This document shows positions 8,419-18,219 of a stretch of DNA of 49,966 nucleotides, piece after piece. Under the pieces are notes generated by a model, which had not been told where the DNA came from, searched no databases, and saw only the letters and a list, made by a program, of their open reading frames with translations. Source of the DNA: Caryophanales bacterium UBA6356 (lineage in GTDB: Bacteria; Bacillota_I; Bacilli_A; RFN20; CAG-826). Position 1 is the stretch's first letter. Each line of letters begins with the position of its first letter. The DNA lies in assembly GCA_002440125.1 (NCBI GenBank), contig DJRQ01000053.1:1-49966 (forward strand), in the 5' to 3' direction. A program made the position numbers and the translations under genes.

Positions 8419-9373
8419 GGCGCTTGAATGGAAGGAAGTTGCCGATCCGGTTTGCCTAAAGGATTCTATCTTGGTCGATATCCATTGCTCGGCCGTCAAT
8501 CGTGCCGATCTTCTTCAACGAGATGGAAAATACCCTTCTCCCAAAGGGTGGCCTTCTTGGATGGGCTTAGAGCTATCGGGCGATATTTTGGAAATGGGAG
8601 AAGAAGCCAAAAAGAACACTTCTTTCAAAATCGGCGATAAAGTCTGCGCCTTGGTCGGCGGGGGAGCTTACGCCGAACGCATGGCTATTCCATATCAGCT
8701 TGTCATGGCCTTGCCAAAGGGGTTAAGCTACGAAGAAGCCTCCGCCATCCCAGAAGCCTATGCGACTTCCTATTTGAATCTTTTTCATGAAGGGCATTTA
8801 AAGAAGGGGGATGTTTGCTATATCGCCGCTGGTGCTAGTGGGTTAGCCAGCGCTGCGATTCCCATGGCTAAAGCAGTAGGAGCCAAAGTCGTGACTTCCG
8901 TCCTCAATGAGGAAATCGCCGCAAAAATCGCCTCTCTTGGCGCCGATTACGTCATCGTTCAATCTAAAGAAAGCATTCCTGGCGCTTTCGAGAAGCTCGA
9001 AAAAGAAGGGATGCCTGTCAAAGTGGCGATGGATTGCCTTAGTGGCGAGGACTTAGGAAAGGCGATGCCCTATATGGCCGAAGGCGGATATTGGGTGGTC
9101 ATTTCTACCTTGGCGGGCGTTGAGACGAAGGTGTCGCTCCGCCCTTTGCTTACCAAAGGGCTTCATCTTGTGGGCTCGATGCTGCGAAAGAGAAGCAACG
9201 ACGAAAAGCATCAATTGCTTTTGGAACTTCAAAAAGAAATGTGGCCTCATTTCGAAATGAGGCAAATCAAAGTCAATATCTGCAAAACCTTCCCAATCGA
9301 AGAGGCGGAAAAAGCTCATGAGCTTCTCTTGGAGAACAAAAACGTCGGCAAGGTCGTTTTGAAAATAAAATGA
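8387..9373 (+). CDS. Zinc-free MDR oxidoreductase, quinone-oxidoreductase/PIG3-like
   Basis: This 328-residue medium-chain dehydrogenase/reductase has a GroES-like N-terminal half (SAVNRADLLQRDGKYP, typical of the PIG3/TP53I3 quinone oxidoreductase group) and a Rossmann domain (AAGASGLASAAIPMAKA near 145-161). The structural zinc cysteine cluster of alcohol dehydrogenases is absent. It carries a strong AAGGAGG ribosome site and starts within the transporter gene. It probably reduces quinones or reactive enones with NAD(P)H. Its role in the glycan operon is not evident. Confidence 0.82.
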   Translation: MKAMIVNPETKALEWKEVADPVCLKDSILVDIHCSAVNRADLLQRDGKYPSPKGWPSWMGLELSGDILEMGEEAKKNTSFKIGDKVCALVGGGAYAERMAIPYQLVMALPKGLSYEEASAIPEAYATSYLNLFHEGHLKKGDVCYIAAGASGLASAAIPMAKAVGAKVVTSVLNEEIAAKIASLGADYVIVQSKESIPGAFEKLEKEGMPVKVAMDCLSGEDLGKAMPYMAEGGYWVVISTLAGVETKVSLRPLLTKGLHLVGSMLRKRSNDEKHQLLLELQKEMWPHFEMRQIKVNICKTFPIEEAEKAHELLLENKNVGKVVLKIK

Positions 9374-9393
9374 AAATGACAGGAGGAACGAAG

Positions 9394-9981
9394 GTGAGAA
9401 AAGGAAAAATACGGCGCTTATTCTTGTTGTTTCCCATTCTCGGCTTTTTATATGGCTGTCAAGGAGGGCCCTCTCTTCCTTCGGCAAGCCCTAACCAAGC
9501 CTTTTTCGTAAGAATCGACAAAGAAACGAAAAACGCGAAGCTTCGCGTTATAAACGGCAAAGGGGAAGAGGCGTATTTTGCGGAAGCGGGGGATATGCTT
9601 TTTGCCAGCGTCGTTGCCGATAACGGATACGTTTTGGAGCATTTCTTGCTCAATGGCATTCCTTTTGAAGGCTCTTCCTTCTTGATGCCGGAAGAAGACG
9701 TCACCATCGGCGCTTCTTTGCGGTATGTGACCAATGCGATTTCCCTTGATTCGTTTGAACATGGCGAAATCAAAACCGACAAAAAAGAGGCCGCCTATGG
9801 CGATTCCATCGCGATTACCGTCATCCCGGAAGAAGGATATTATTGCGAGGCCAATTCCCTTAAGATAAACGACCATAGCATCTATCGCTCGCCGATTTAC
9901 GAAGAGACGACCTTCTCTTTCTTGATGCCTTCGGTCGCCATAACGATTCGGGCGAACTTCTTGGAAGGAGGCCTTGAGTGA
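9394..9981 (+). CDS. Lipoprotein with InlB-like B-repeat domains
   Basis: The 195-residue lipoprotein has lipobox LYGC (Cys22). I choose the GTG at 9394 because a perfect AGGAGG lies 7 bases upstream and gives a normal lipoprotein signal; the ATG at 9370 has no site and would add eight odd residues. The mature part shows two modules of the divergent InlB B-repeat or bacterial-repeat type: DNGYVLEHFLLNG then FLMPEEDVTIGAS, and PEEGYYCEANSLKIND then FLMPSVAITIRANF. Such domains are wall- or surface-exposed. The stop overlaps the start of the GH43 gene. A fossil copy of part of this gene lies at 25244-25330. Confidence 0.75.
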   Translation: MRKGKIRRLFLLFPILGFLYGCQGGPSLPSASPNQAFFVRIDKETKNAKLRVINGKGEEAYFAEAGDMLFASVVADNGYVLEHFLLNGIPFEGSSFLMPEEDVTIGASLRYVTNAISLDSFEHGEIKTDKKEAAYGDSIAITVIPEEGYYCEANSLKINDHSIYRSPIYEETTFSFLMPSVAITIRANFLEGGLE

Positions 9982-11660
9982 TGAAATCTATTTTCTTGGC
10001 TCTTTTTATCGCCATTTCCGCTCTTCTTTCGACTTTTAAGCCCGTCTATTCGCCCAATCGCCTTAGCTATGTTTCCTATGACAAAGATCGTTTTGAATTC
10101 GATACTTCTTTGTTCTATGGCAACACCAAGACCATGAAGGGCGCGGATCCCTCTTTGATATATGTCGCTCCGAAAGAAGGGGATCCGGACACGGGATATT
10201 ATTACGCGTATATCACCGCGACTTCGACCATCAATACCTATCGCACCAAAGACATGACCAATTGGCAATTCCTTGGGGCGACCTTTCGACCGAACCTTGA
10301 CAGAAACTGGGCTTACACCAATTTCTGGGCGCCTTCTGTGATCTATGACCCTTCGGATGAATATTACTATATGTTTTATAGCGCCACTTGGTATCGTTTC
10401 CCCTCAAGTCACTATATGTCTGTCGCTCGGAGCAAATCCCCGGCTGGCCCTTTTGAGGCGCTTGACGATGGAAGGGAACCGCTTATCAATTTCGTGAACG
10501 TGCCTAAAAGCAACCCCCTTTTCGAATATCACGATCCTTCTAGTTCCTTTTCCTATCCGAATGGCTATTTCTCTTCTATCGACGGAGAGGCTTTTATCGA
10601 CCCCATCACCAAGAAAAAATACCTTCTTTTCGTCCATGACAAAGGCGCCGGCTATTCCTATTCATGCGTCTACATTATGGAAATGGAAAGCTGGACCAAG
10701 CCGAAATACGAGACCATCACCCGTCTTACCGAATGCGAATATCTGGAAGTTGGTGGCACGGAGAGAATCGACGATTCGACGGTCAACGAAGGTCCTTTCA
10801 TGTACTACCATAATGGGCTTTATTACTTGACTTTTAGCACCCACGTCTATACTTCGCCTTCGTATCAAGTTCGACAAGCCGTGAGCCATTCGCCTTTGGG
10901 GCCCTTCAAAAAGGTACCAGTCGAAAAAGGCGGGACGGTTATTACGACCGATGGCATCTCCATCTATACGGCAAGTAGCGGTCACCATTCTTTCATCGAA
11001 ATCGGAGACGAACTCTTCATCGGCTATCACACTTTCTATAACGACACAGATATCAGCGAAGCTCGAAAGATCAAATTCGATAAAGTGGAATTCGTGACCA
11101 ATCAAGACGGCTTGGAAGTGATGTATGCCAATGGCCCAACCGTTTCGCTTCAACCGATTCCATCTCTTATATCCGGTTATGAGAACAAAGCGAGGGAGGC
11201 GAATGTTTATGCGAGTAACCTCGCCTCAAGTTCCCATCCCTATTGGCTCAATGATGGAACTATTGCGATGCATGAGGAATCCGTTGTGAAGGAATGCGAA
11301 TTCAACTCCGGGAATAGCTCTATCACCCTTCGATGGAACGACTATGTGGATGCCAAAGCCATCATGGTCTATAACTCCCGCGAGTACGCGAAAGCGTTCA
11401 CTAAAATCGATAACATCCTGATCCATTTTAAGGGGAAGGATGGAAAGCTCTACACCTGCGATACGGGCGAAATCCCATTCAATTTCGACATCTATTGCTC
11501 TTTGGATTTCAAACTCATGTTCGCCGGCTCTTCCTCGACCATCGAATTCGAGAACCTCTCTATCAATCGGATTGACATTTATTTCTCGAACTCCAAAGGC
11601 GGGGGAAACGCTCCTATTGCCATTAGCGAAATCGCTGTTTTGGGGAGGATGGCACAATGA
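9981..11660 (+). CDS. Secreted glycoside hydrolase family 43 with C-terminal beta-sandwich
   Basis: The 559-residue protein has an N-terminal hydrophobic signal. The GH43 five-bladed propeller carries all three catalytic acids: base Asp56 (KGADPS), pKa-tuning Asp207 (FIDP) and acid Glu270 (VNEGP). FWAPSV near 115-120 is also typical. After about residue 390 a galactose-binding-like beta-sandwich follows. No lipobox Cys is seen, so it may stay attached by the uncleaved signal or be released. The ATG at 9981 shares its A with the upstream stop; an AGGAGG-like site lies just before. It probably removes arabinose or xylose from plant polysaccharide; the exact specificity is unknown. Confidence 0.86.
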   Translation: MKSIFLALFIAISALLSTFKPVYSPNRLSYVSYDKDRFEFDTSLFYGNTKTMKGADPSLIYVAPKEGDPDTGYYYAYITATSTINTYRTKDMTNWQFLGATFRPNLDRNWAYTNFWAPSVIYDPSDEYYYMFYSATWYRFPSSHYMSVARSKSPAGPFEALDDGREPLINFVNVPKSNPLFEYHDPSSSFSYPNGYFSSIDGEAFIDPITKKKYLLFVHDKGAGYSYSCVYIMEMESWTKPKYETITRLTECEYLEVGGTERIDDSTVNEGPFMYYHNGLYYLTFSTHVYTSPSYQVRQAVSHSPLGPFKKVPVEKGGTVITTDGISIYTASSGHHSFIEIGDELFIGYHTFYNDTDISEARKIKFDKVEFVTNQDGLEVMYANGPTVSLQPIPSLISGYENKAREANVYASNLASSSHPYWLNDGTIAMHEESVVKECEFNSGNSSITLRWNDYVDAKAIMVYNSREYAKAFTKIDNILIHFKGKDGKLYTCDTGEIPFNFDIYCSLDFKLMFAGSSSTIEFENLSINRIDIYFSNSKGGGNAPIAISEIAVLGRMAQ

Positions 11661-13102
11661 AAAAAATATTTAAGACGATCGCCCTTTTCTCCTCTCTTCT
11701 CCTTTCTTCCTGCACAAGCGATTATCTAGAAGGAGAAAGCTATTCCTTTCCACCTTTTTCTTATTCCAATGAAGAGCCCATTCCGCAAGAGACCTATGAT
11801 TTCTCGCATGAGGACGGCTTAGCTTTAGATGGCACATACAAAAAAGAATATGGCCAATCCGTTTATCGCCTCTATCACCGTAACGACGAATCGAGTCCCT
11901 TCTATAGCGATCTCTACGTTTATTATGGGAAACGGGGCGTCCACATCTATGTTTCGGTAAAAGACAACATCGTCAATTACGTTCCTCAAAAAGCGGTCTA
12001 CTACAATAGCTCCGTCGAAATCTTCATCAATGACATCTCCAAGAATTACATCGATAACAACGCCGTCCAATGGCGCGTCGCGGCTGGTGGAAAGGCCACC
12101 AAACTCTGCGGCGTCCGTTATCGAAGCACCTGGACGGCTTCCCAATTCGATGGCTCCTTCGCCACTTATGTGGATGGGGAAATCAACGCCAACGGGGCGA
12201 AAGGGTATGGCGTTGAGACGTTTACGCCTTATTACGAGCTTGGAATAGAAGAAGAGAATGCCTCCAAGCTCGAAGGGCTCAATATCTATCTTGCCATGAA
12301 CCGCGTGCCGACAACGAGCACCGATCAAAACCTCACCTTCCGTCAAAGGACTTACAAAACCCTTTCTTTCCAAGCGACGCCCACAACTTGGGTTCCGGTT
12401 TATAAAAACGAGGATTTGTCTGGTAAAAACGGTTTTCCAACGAGCGAATTCTATGGACGCTGCCACACAATCGACACTTCTTTGGGCTTCCATTTCGAAA
12501 AAGAGGGCGAGATGGAACGCGGCTCTTTGAACAAAACGATCGCCGTAAATTACGCGATGGTGAAAGAGGGATATGATCCACTCCATTATTATTACGAATG
12601 CCGTATTAAGAACGTGACTGGGGCTTCGAGCGCGAAAATCGGCCTATTCACTTATTTAAGCGGGAATCGGTTCACTTTGTATCTCGAAAAGGGAAATAAA
12701 GCGCGCGCTGGGCTTGTGCAACGGAATTCGACCAACGACTCCTGGAATTGGAACGTTGGGGAAGGGGAGAGCTACATCAATAGCTTCTCCGATCCGAATT
12801 CGCTCGATTTGATTGACGGCGAGGAGGGCGCCAAGCTCGCTCTTTATCGTCAAAGGAACCTCTTTGCTTTCTTCGTCCACGACGAGCTCTATTACGCGAC
12901 CGATGACTTATCCATTGGCGAAAAGACTTTCGTGGCGCCTCAAAAAGTCCTTCTCAATCACTCGCAAAGCGAGATCGAAGACATCTACGAAGACGCTTTC
13001 GTTGGCATCTATTCCTATTCCGCTCAGGCGGAATTCTTAGGCTATGGTATTTATAGTGGCGAAGCAGCCGATGCTCAGATCGCCACATTATTAAATAAGT
13101 AA
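11657..13102 (+). CDS. Lipoprotein with CBM9-like carbohydrate-binding domain(s)
   Basis: The 481-residue lipoprotein has lipobox LSSC (Cys19). Residues about 50-230 resemble family 9 carbohydrate-binding modules as found in endo-xylanases and surface sugar binders: LDGTYKKEYG, then strand-rich LYVYYGKRGVHIYVSVKD, then SSVEIFIND. The second half (about 270-480) looks like a further beta-sandwich. No catalytic signature is visible. It overlaps the GH43 gene by four bases (ATGA) and precedes the transporter binding protein by 12 bases, so it probably captures the glycan that GH43 trims and passes products to the transporter. Confidence 0.7.
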   Translation: MKKIFKTIALFSSLLLSSCTSDYLEGESYSFPPFSYSNEEPIPQETYDFSHEDGLALDGTYKKEYGQSVYRLYHRNDESSPFYSDLYVYYGKRGVHIYVSVKDNIVNYVPQKAVYYNSSVEIFINDISKNYIDNNAVQWRVAAGGKATKLCGVRYRSTWTASQFDGSFATYVDGEINANGAKGYGVETFTPYYELGIEEENASKLEGLNIYLAMNRVPTTSTDQNLTFRQRTYKTLSFQATPTTWVPVYKNEDLSGKNGFPTSEFYGRCHTIDTSLGFHFEKEGEMERGSLNKTIAVNYAMVKEGYDPLHYYYECRIKNVTGASSAKIGLFTYLSGNRFTLYLEKGNKARAGLVQRNSTNDSWNWNVGEGESYINSFSDPNSLDLIDGEEGAKLALYRQRNLFAFFVHDELYYATDDLSIGEKTFVAPQKVLLNHSQSEIEDIYEDAFVGIYSYSAQAEFLGYGIYSGEAADAQIATLLNK

Positions 13103-13114
13103 AAGGAGATTTTT

Positions 13115-15055
13115 ATGAGACCAGCAAAAAAGAAAATTGCCTCCCTCATGCCACTATTGGCTCTTGCCGCTCTCGCCTCTTGCAGCAAGGTCGTCAAAAG
13201 CGGCGAAGACATCACTTTTGACGTGGATGGGAATTTAATCCCCTCAAGCGGGACGACCATCCAAGTTTGGGGCACTTGCGATGGCGATGAGAAGGTTCGT
13301 CTGACCTCCCTTGTCGAATCCTTCAATGAAAAGTATAAGGATTATAACATCAGGGCCCGTTTTACCGACTACGCATCAAGCGGATACGAGGAAATGATGA
13401 AGACTACGCTTAATAGCAATACGGGACCGGACGTCTTCACCTGCAGCGACGAATACTTCAAAGAATGGGCGACTTATGGATTCTCCGAGAATCTCGATCC
13501 TTATATCAACAGTTCCTATAAAGAGCTTAATTCCTCCGAGGACGTCAAGGAGATGTACCAAGGTGCGGTAGGACGTTATCACTATGATACGGAAACGACT
13601 CGAAGCGATGGGGAAAACGCTCATTACTACGGTCTTCCGAAAGGTTCGGGATCAACGGTTATCTATTACAACAAAACTTATATGAAGAACGCGAAAATCA
13701 ATGAGATTTCCGTTTACGAGAAGGATTTGGCTTCCTATAACGCCTCTCACGGGACCAGCTATCCTTCGCGCGCTTATTTCACCCTTGATGGGAAATACTA
13801 TTTCAATAACAAAATCGAGATGAATTGGGAGGATTGTGCCTCCTTGGCCACACGGTTGAAGACAGTCAACGCTACGCGTGGATGCAAATATGGCTTTCTC
13901 ACCTCGTGGTGGTTCAATTATGGTTTCTCGGTCGGAGGAAGTTGCATTGGCTATTTGACAAGCGAAAATGGCGGGCTTAGCGAAGAGGAAGCCAATAACT
14001 ATTACGGCGGATATTACACTTTCACTTTGGCCGATAGCACAGTCAATTACCGCGTCAAAGTGGATGAGGGGATAACGGTCAATGGCAACCATTATGAAAA
14101 TAACACCATCGTTTCCTACGAAGACAAGTTTTTCCTAAACGATGCTTTGGCGAACAAATGCGACGTTCTTCCAAGCCAAAGAGAGGCTTTCACCGAATAT
14201 TTGTCTCTAGGCGGTTTCAAGGAAGGACCGAATGCGAATTCCTTTTATAAAGGGGAAGAGGGCGAAGAAGGCATTACCGATAAGTTCTTTGAAATCGTTC
14301 CCTATAAGCTCGATGGCGGTGGCAAAAAGGGCATCGCGAAGAATAATGCGATTGTGAAAAACAAGAACAATGAGCTTGTCAATCTTGGCACTATCTTAAC
14401 CGATGCTGAGAAAGCGGGTCCGGAAGTCGTTATCGAAAACAAAGAAATTTCGCCAAATCCTTCTTCCTTCTCTACGGATGGAAGGGTTGGCACCTTCGCG
14501 AGTGGCGAAACGGCAATGGTAGTGGAAGTAAGAGCGACCGTTGCCGCCCTTCGGACTTCGATGACGGATTACGAATGGGATGTGGCGCCAATGCTCGTTT
14601 ACCGCGAATACGATGCCAATAACAACACCATCCGTCGTGGCATTCCTGGCGCGCATAGTGGTTCCGTATGCTGGTCGGTTTGGTCTAAATCAACCATCAA
14701 AAACGCCGCTTTCCTCTTTGTGAAATACGTAACCTGCGGGGAAGGGCAAGACTTCTTGGCCGATGCGGGCACGATTATCCCGAATAAGAAAGAGGTCGCG
14801 AAAAAGCAAGTCGAGAAAGACCTTGCCGCCAATCTTAGCCCGTCGAATATGGGCATATTCCTCGACGGAGCCGAATATCAGACTCCCGGCGATTGGTGGT
14901 TCCTTCGCGATAACGATTGGATCGACGGCTCTGGATGTTGGGCGCCTCGACTCAATAGCTATGTCCGTAACTACAAACTCTCCCTCAAGGATTTCTATGC
15001 CACAAACGATTACAAAAACACCTTCAATCTGCTTACTAAGTACACTGAAAAATAA
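13115..15055 (+). CDS. Carbohydrate ABC transporter substrate-binding lipoprotein (family 1)
   Basis: The 646-residue lipoprotein has lipobox LASC (Cys23) and starts after a clear AAAAGGAG site. The opening strand TTIQVWGTCDGDEKVRLTSL, with a following FNEKYKDYNI segment, is typical of family 1 extracellular sugar-binding proteins. GPDVFTCSDEYFKEWA, the GLPKGSGSTVIYYNK hinge segment and a late ENVDPY-like and GVPGAHSG-like region fit as well. At about 620 mature residues it is longer than the usual 420, with extra loops in the middle (about 200-400), as in binders of longer oligosaccharides. Two permease genes and an ATPase follow immediately. Confidence 0.88.
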   Translation: MRPAKKKIASLMPLLALAALASCSKVVKSGEDITFDVDGNLIPSSGTTIQVWGTCDGDEKVRLTSLVESFNEKYKDYNIRARFTDYASSGYEEMMKTTLNSNTGPDVFTCSDEYFKEWATYGFSENLDPYINSSYKELNSSEDVKEMYQGAVGRYHYDTETTRSDGENAHYYGLPKGSGSTVIYYNKTYMKNAKINEISVYEKDLASYNASHGTSYPSRAYFTLDGKYYFNNKIEMNWEDCASLATRLKTVNATRGCKYGFLTSWWFNYGFSVGGSCIGYLTSENGGLSEEEANNYYGGYYTFTLADSTVNYRVKVDEGITVNGNHYENNTIVSYEDKFFLNDALANKCDVLPSQREAFTEYLSLGGFKEGPNANSFYKGEEGEEGITDKFFEIVPYKLDGGGKKGIAKNNAIVKNKNNELVNLGTILTDAEKAGPEVVIENKEISPNPSSFSTDGRVGTFASGETAMVVEVRATVAALRTSMTDYEWDVAPMLVYREYDANNNTIRRGIPGAHSGSVCWSVWSKSTIKNAAFLFVKYVTCGEGQDFLADAGTIIPNKKEVAKKQVEKDLAANLSPSNMGIFLDGAEYQTPGDWWFLRDNDWIDGSGCWAPRLNSYVRNYKLSLKDFYATNDYKNTFNLLTKYTEK

Positions 15056-15065
15056 AGGATAGGAT

Positions 15066-15998
15066 ATGATTGGCTCTTTAACGAATTACGCCATAATCGA
15101 TCGGGGTAAAAAGAAAGACAAGCCCATCGCCAAAGACGAAGCGGCGGGGACCTTGTTTACCATTTTGCCGATCGTTGGGATCGCCGTTTTCACTTTCTTC
15201 CCTCTTCTTATGGCTTTCTATATTTCCATTTGCGACACCACCAGCAAAACGAGTGTCGGCTTTACCGACGCCGTTTTCCTTGGCTTCTCGAATCTTTTTG
15301 ACAATTATAAGGAAGTCTTTGCCAGTGCTCAATTTTGGGAAGGCTTCCGGAATAACCTTATCCTTTTTGTCGAACTTCCCATTTCCATCTGCCTTTCTAT
15401 CGTCATCGCGGAATTTTTGTCCAAGAAAGTCCGTTTCACCAACACTTTCAAGGTGATCATGTTCATTCCTTACGTTTGCTCTGTCGTCGCCACTACCTAT
15501 ATGTGGAATCAAATTTTTAACACCAAAGAAGCGGGCGGCATCTTGAATAACATGTTCGGCACCAATTTTCCTTGGCTTTCCGAAGGTCTTATATGGGCCG
15601 TCATGATCATGGGATTATGGAGTAGCTTAGGCTATCGCATTTTGCTTTTCACCGCTGCCATCACCAACGTCAATGGCTCTTTGAAAGAGGCGGCGCGGAT
15701 TGATGGAGCGGGCCCAGTGAAGGTCTTCCTTCATGTCACTATTCCGGCAATCACGCCGACCATCTTCTATGTGCTTGTCATGGGCATGATTGGCATTTTC
15801 CAAGAATTCACGCGCATTAACATCGTCTCCAACGGCTATAACTATTGCCCGACGATGGTGGGATTCATTTACCGTTATCGCGATGACAATGCGGGGGTGG
15901 CTTGTGCCGCAAGCGTCATTTTGGCGCTTTTCATCTTTACCTTGACGCGTCTCAATTTCTATTTCTCGAAAAAGTGGGTGACTTACGATGTTGACTAA
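15066..15998 (+). CDS. Sugar ABC transporter permease (MalF/UgpA-like)
   Basis: The 310-residue inner-membrane protein has six hydrophobic segments. The permease EAA loop is present as EAARIDGAGPVKVFLHVTIP near 223-242, the docking site for the ATPase. It lies 10 bases after the binding-protein gene and overlaps the second permease by 11 bases. Confidence 0.92.
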   Translation: MIGSLTNYAIIDRGKKKDKPIAKDEAAGTLFTILPIVGIAVFTFFPLLMAFYISICDTTSKTSVGFTDAVFLGFSNLFDNYKEVFASAQFWEGFRNNLILFVELPISICLSIVIAEFLSKKVRFTNTFKVIMFIPYVCSVVATTYMWNQIFNTKEAGGILNNMFGTNFPWLSEGLIWAVMIMGLWSSLGYRILLFTAAITNVNGSLKEAARIDGAGPVKVFLHVTIPAITPTIFYVLVMGMIGIFQEFTRINIVSNGYNYCPTMVGFIYRYRDDNAGVACAASVILALFIFTLTRLNFYFSKKWVTYDVD

Positions 15999-16911
15999 TG
16001 CATTACCGAATGTGGAAGCGAAATTCGCTTCCAAAAAGAAATTCTCCAAGAACACCGCTTGGGTGTATGTTGGCTTGCTACTTTCTTCGCTAATCGTCAT
16101 TCTTCCCTTCTTGGTGGTTTTATTGACTTCTTTGAAGACGCAACAAGATGCTACCAAATACCCTCTTGCTTGGTTTGGGAAGGATGGACTATCTCTAGAA
16201 GGCTACCGCATCGCCCTCACCACGATGATACCTGTGGAATTGCTAGGTGGGGCGAAGATGCCGATCCTTCTTGTTGGCTTTTTCTGGACGTTCATCGTGA
16301 GCGTTGTTCCGACTCTTTGCTCGGTGATGGTGGCTTCGCTTGCGGCTTTTGCCTTCGCCAAGATCCGTTTCAAATGCTCCAAGATTTTCTTTAACATCCT
16401 TATTTTTACGATGATGATACCAGGCACGATCCTTCTCATTCCCCATTATTTGATGTATGAGCAACTTGGTTGGGTTCATAACGAATATAATTCGCTCTTG
16501 GCGCTTATCATTCCTGGGCTTTGGGGAGGGGCTGGGCAGATTTTCTTCATCCGCCAATTCATGTATAGCATCCCCAATAGCCTTATCGAAGCGGCTAAAA
16601 TGGATGGTTTGAATTGGTTTAAAATCTACACGAAAATCATCCTTCCGCTCATCGTCCCGGCGATTCTTTGTCAAGGACTCCTTGGCTTTATCGCCCACTA
16701 TAACGCCTACTTAGGACCGCTTATGTACTTAAGTGGCGAGTATAAGACCCTTCAGATTTTGATTCAGACATTCATCCAGCAATACGCCGCGAATAACATT
16801 CCAGCCCGGATGGCGATCTCTATCGTCTCCATCATTCCAACCTTGCTTATTTACGTCATTTTCCAAAAATACTTCGTCGAAGGCATTTCGACGACTGGCA
16901 TGAAGCTATAA
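15988..16911 (+). CDS. Sugar ABC transporter permease (MalG/UgpE-like)
   Basis: The 307-residue permease has six transmembrane segments and an EAA loop (EAAKMDGLNWFKIYTKIILP, near 197-216). The C-terminal KYFVEGISTTGMKL is characteristic of MalG/UgpE-type permeases (pattern GLTAGAVKG). It is paired with the preceding permease and followed 12 bases later by the ATPase. Confidence 0.92.
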   Translation: MLTNALPNVEAKFASKKKFSKNTAWVYVGLLLSSLIVILPFLVVLLTSLKTQQDATKYPLAWFGKDGLSLEGYRIALTTMIPVELLGGAKMPILLVGFFWTFIVSVVPTLCSVMVASLAAFAFAKIRFKCSKIFFNILIFTMMIPGTILLIPHYLMYEQLGWVHNEYNSLLALIIPGLWGGAGQIFFIRQFMYSIPNSLIEAAKMDGLNWFKIYTKIILPLIVPAILCQGLLGFIAHYNAYLGPLMYLSGEYKTLQILIQTFIQQYAANNIPARMAISIVSIIPTLLIYVIFQKYFVEGISTTGMKL

Positions 16912-16923
16912 GGAGAAAGGCAT

Positions 16924-18219
16924 ATGGCTACCTTAAAATACATCAACGTCAACAAAGTCTATGACAACAACGTCCAAGCGGTTTTCGATTTCAACCTCGA
17001 GGTGAAAGACAAGGAATTTATCGTCTTTGTCGGTCCTTCGGGATGTGGCAAAAGCACCACTCTTCGTATGACCGCCGGTCTAGAAAGGATTACGAGCGGC
17101 GAAGTCTATATCGACGATGTTCTTATTAACGATGTCGAGCCAAAGGATAGGGATATCGCCATGGTTTTCCAGAATTACGCCCTCTATCCCCATATGACCG
17201 TCTATCGGAATATGGCTTTTGCGCTTGAACTCAAAAAACTCGATAAAAACGAAATTGATCGACGCGTCAAAGCGGCCGCCGAGATTCTTGGGCTTACCAA
17301 TTATTTGAATCGCAAGCCGAAAGCTCTTTCGGGCGGGCAACGTCAGAGGGTGGCGCTTGGTCGCGCGATTGTCCGTCACCCCAAAGTGTTCTTGATGGAT
17401 GAGCCTCTTAGTAATCTCGATGCCAAACTTCGCGTGCAAATGCGGACGGAGATCTCGAAAATCCATAAGCGCGTCGGAGCGACTACCGTTTACGTCACCC
17501 ACGATCAGACCGAAGCTATGACCATGGCCGACCGGATCGTCGTCATGAAAGATGGCTATATTCAGCAAGTCGGCACCCCCAAGGAAGTCTATTCCCATCC
17601 AGCCAATGTTTTCGTTGGCGGTTTTATCGGCTCGCCATCGATGAATTTCGTCAATTCTGTCCTTCGTGGGAATAAGCTTTTCTTCCTTGGCGAGGAAGGG
17701 GAGGCCAAAACGGGGATTTCTCTTGGCGCAAAAATCGTAAACAGAGTGAAATCCTATCTTCAAAAGGAAGCCGAAGAATTGCCTTCCTTGTTGGCGAATT
17801 ACGAATCGACACTTGTCAAAGTCAATGAGGCTAACGCCAAAATCAAGAAGAAAAAAGCCAAACGTCTGGACGTAGGTAGCCTTGAAAACGACATCAAAGA
17901 GATCAAAGAAAGGATGGAAGAGGTTGAACGTTATAACAAAGACCATAAGGAAATTCGGCTTGTTTTAGGCATCCGTCCAGAACACATCTATGTGGAAGAC
18001 GATGCCAACAACACGAATCCCGGAGAAATCCTTACTTTGGAAACGGAAACGACGGAGCTTCTTGGCCATGAGCTTATCGTCTATACCTCCCTTTTTGGCC
18101 AAAGACTCATCATAAAGACCGTTTCGAGCAACGATATCGAAGATGGGGAAAGCTACTCTTATCGCTTCGACATGAATGAGATCCGTCTTTTCGACGCCTT
18201 GACGGGGAAGGCCATCTAA
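16924..18219 (+). CDS. Sugar ABC transporter ATPase (MsmX/UgpC-like) with a helical insertion
   Basis: The 431-residue ATPase has Walker A GPSGCGKST (37-45), signature LSGGQ (135-139), Walker B FLMDEP (156-161) and H-loop His193. The TOBE/OB region begins at FIGSPSMNF and resumes at GIRPEH (349-354). Between them, where MsmX or UgpC has roughly 50-60 residues, there are about 113, because a Lys/Glu-rich predicted coiled coil (about 268-345) has been inserted. The total exceeds the usual 365-370 residues by about 60. Being inside the transporter operon it probably serves these permeases. The function of the insertion is unknown. Confidence 0.9.
   Translation: MATLKYINVNKVYDNNVQAVFDFNLEVKDKEFIVFVGPSGCGKSTTLRMTAGLERITSGEVYIDDVLINDVEPKDRDIAMVFQNYALYPHMTVYRNMAFALELKKLDKNEIDRRVKAAAEILGLTNYLNRKPKALSGGQRQRVALGRAIVRHPKVFLMDEPLSNLDAKLRVQMRTEISKIHKRVGATTVYVTHDQTEAMTMADRIVVMKDGYIQQVGTPKEVYSHPANVFVGGFIGSPSMNFVNSVLRGNKLFFLGEEGEAKTGISLGAKIVNRVKSYLQKEAEELPSLLANYESTLVKVNEANAKIKKKKAKRLDVGSLENDIKEIKERMEEVERYNKDHKEIRLVLGIRPEHIYVEDDANNTNPGEILTLETETTELLGHELIVYTSLFGQRLIIKTVSSNDIEDGESYSYRFDMNEIRLFDALTGKAI

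Noticed and set aside
11825..12586. Long minus-strand open frame opposite the CBM9-like lipoprotein
   Set aside because: It is a shadow of a well-supported plus-strand gene with lipobox, ribosome site and coupled neighbours.
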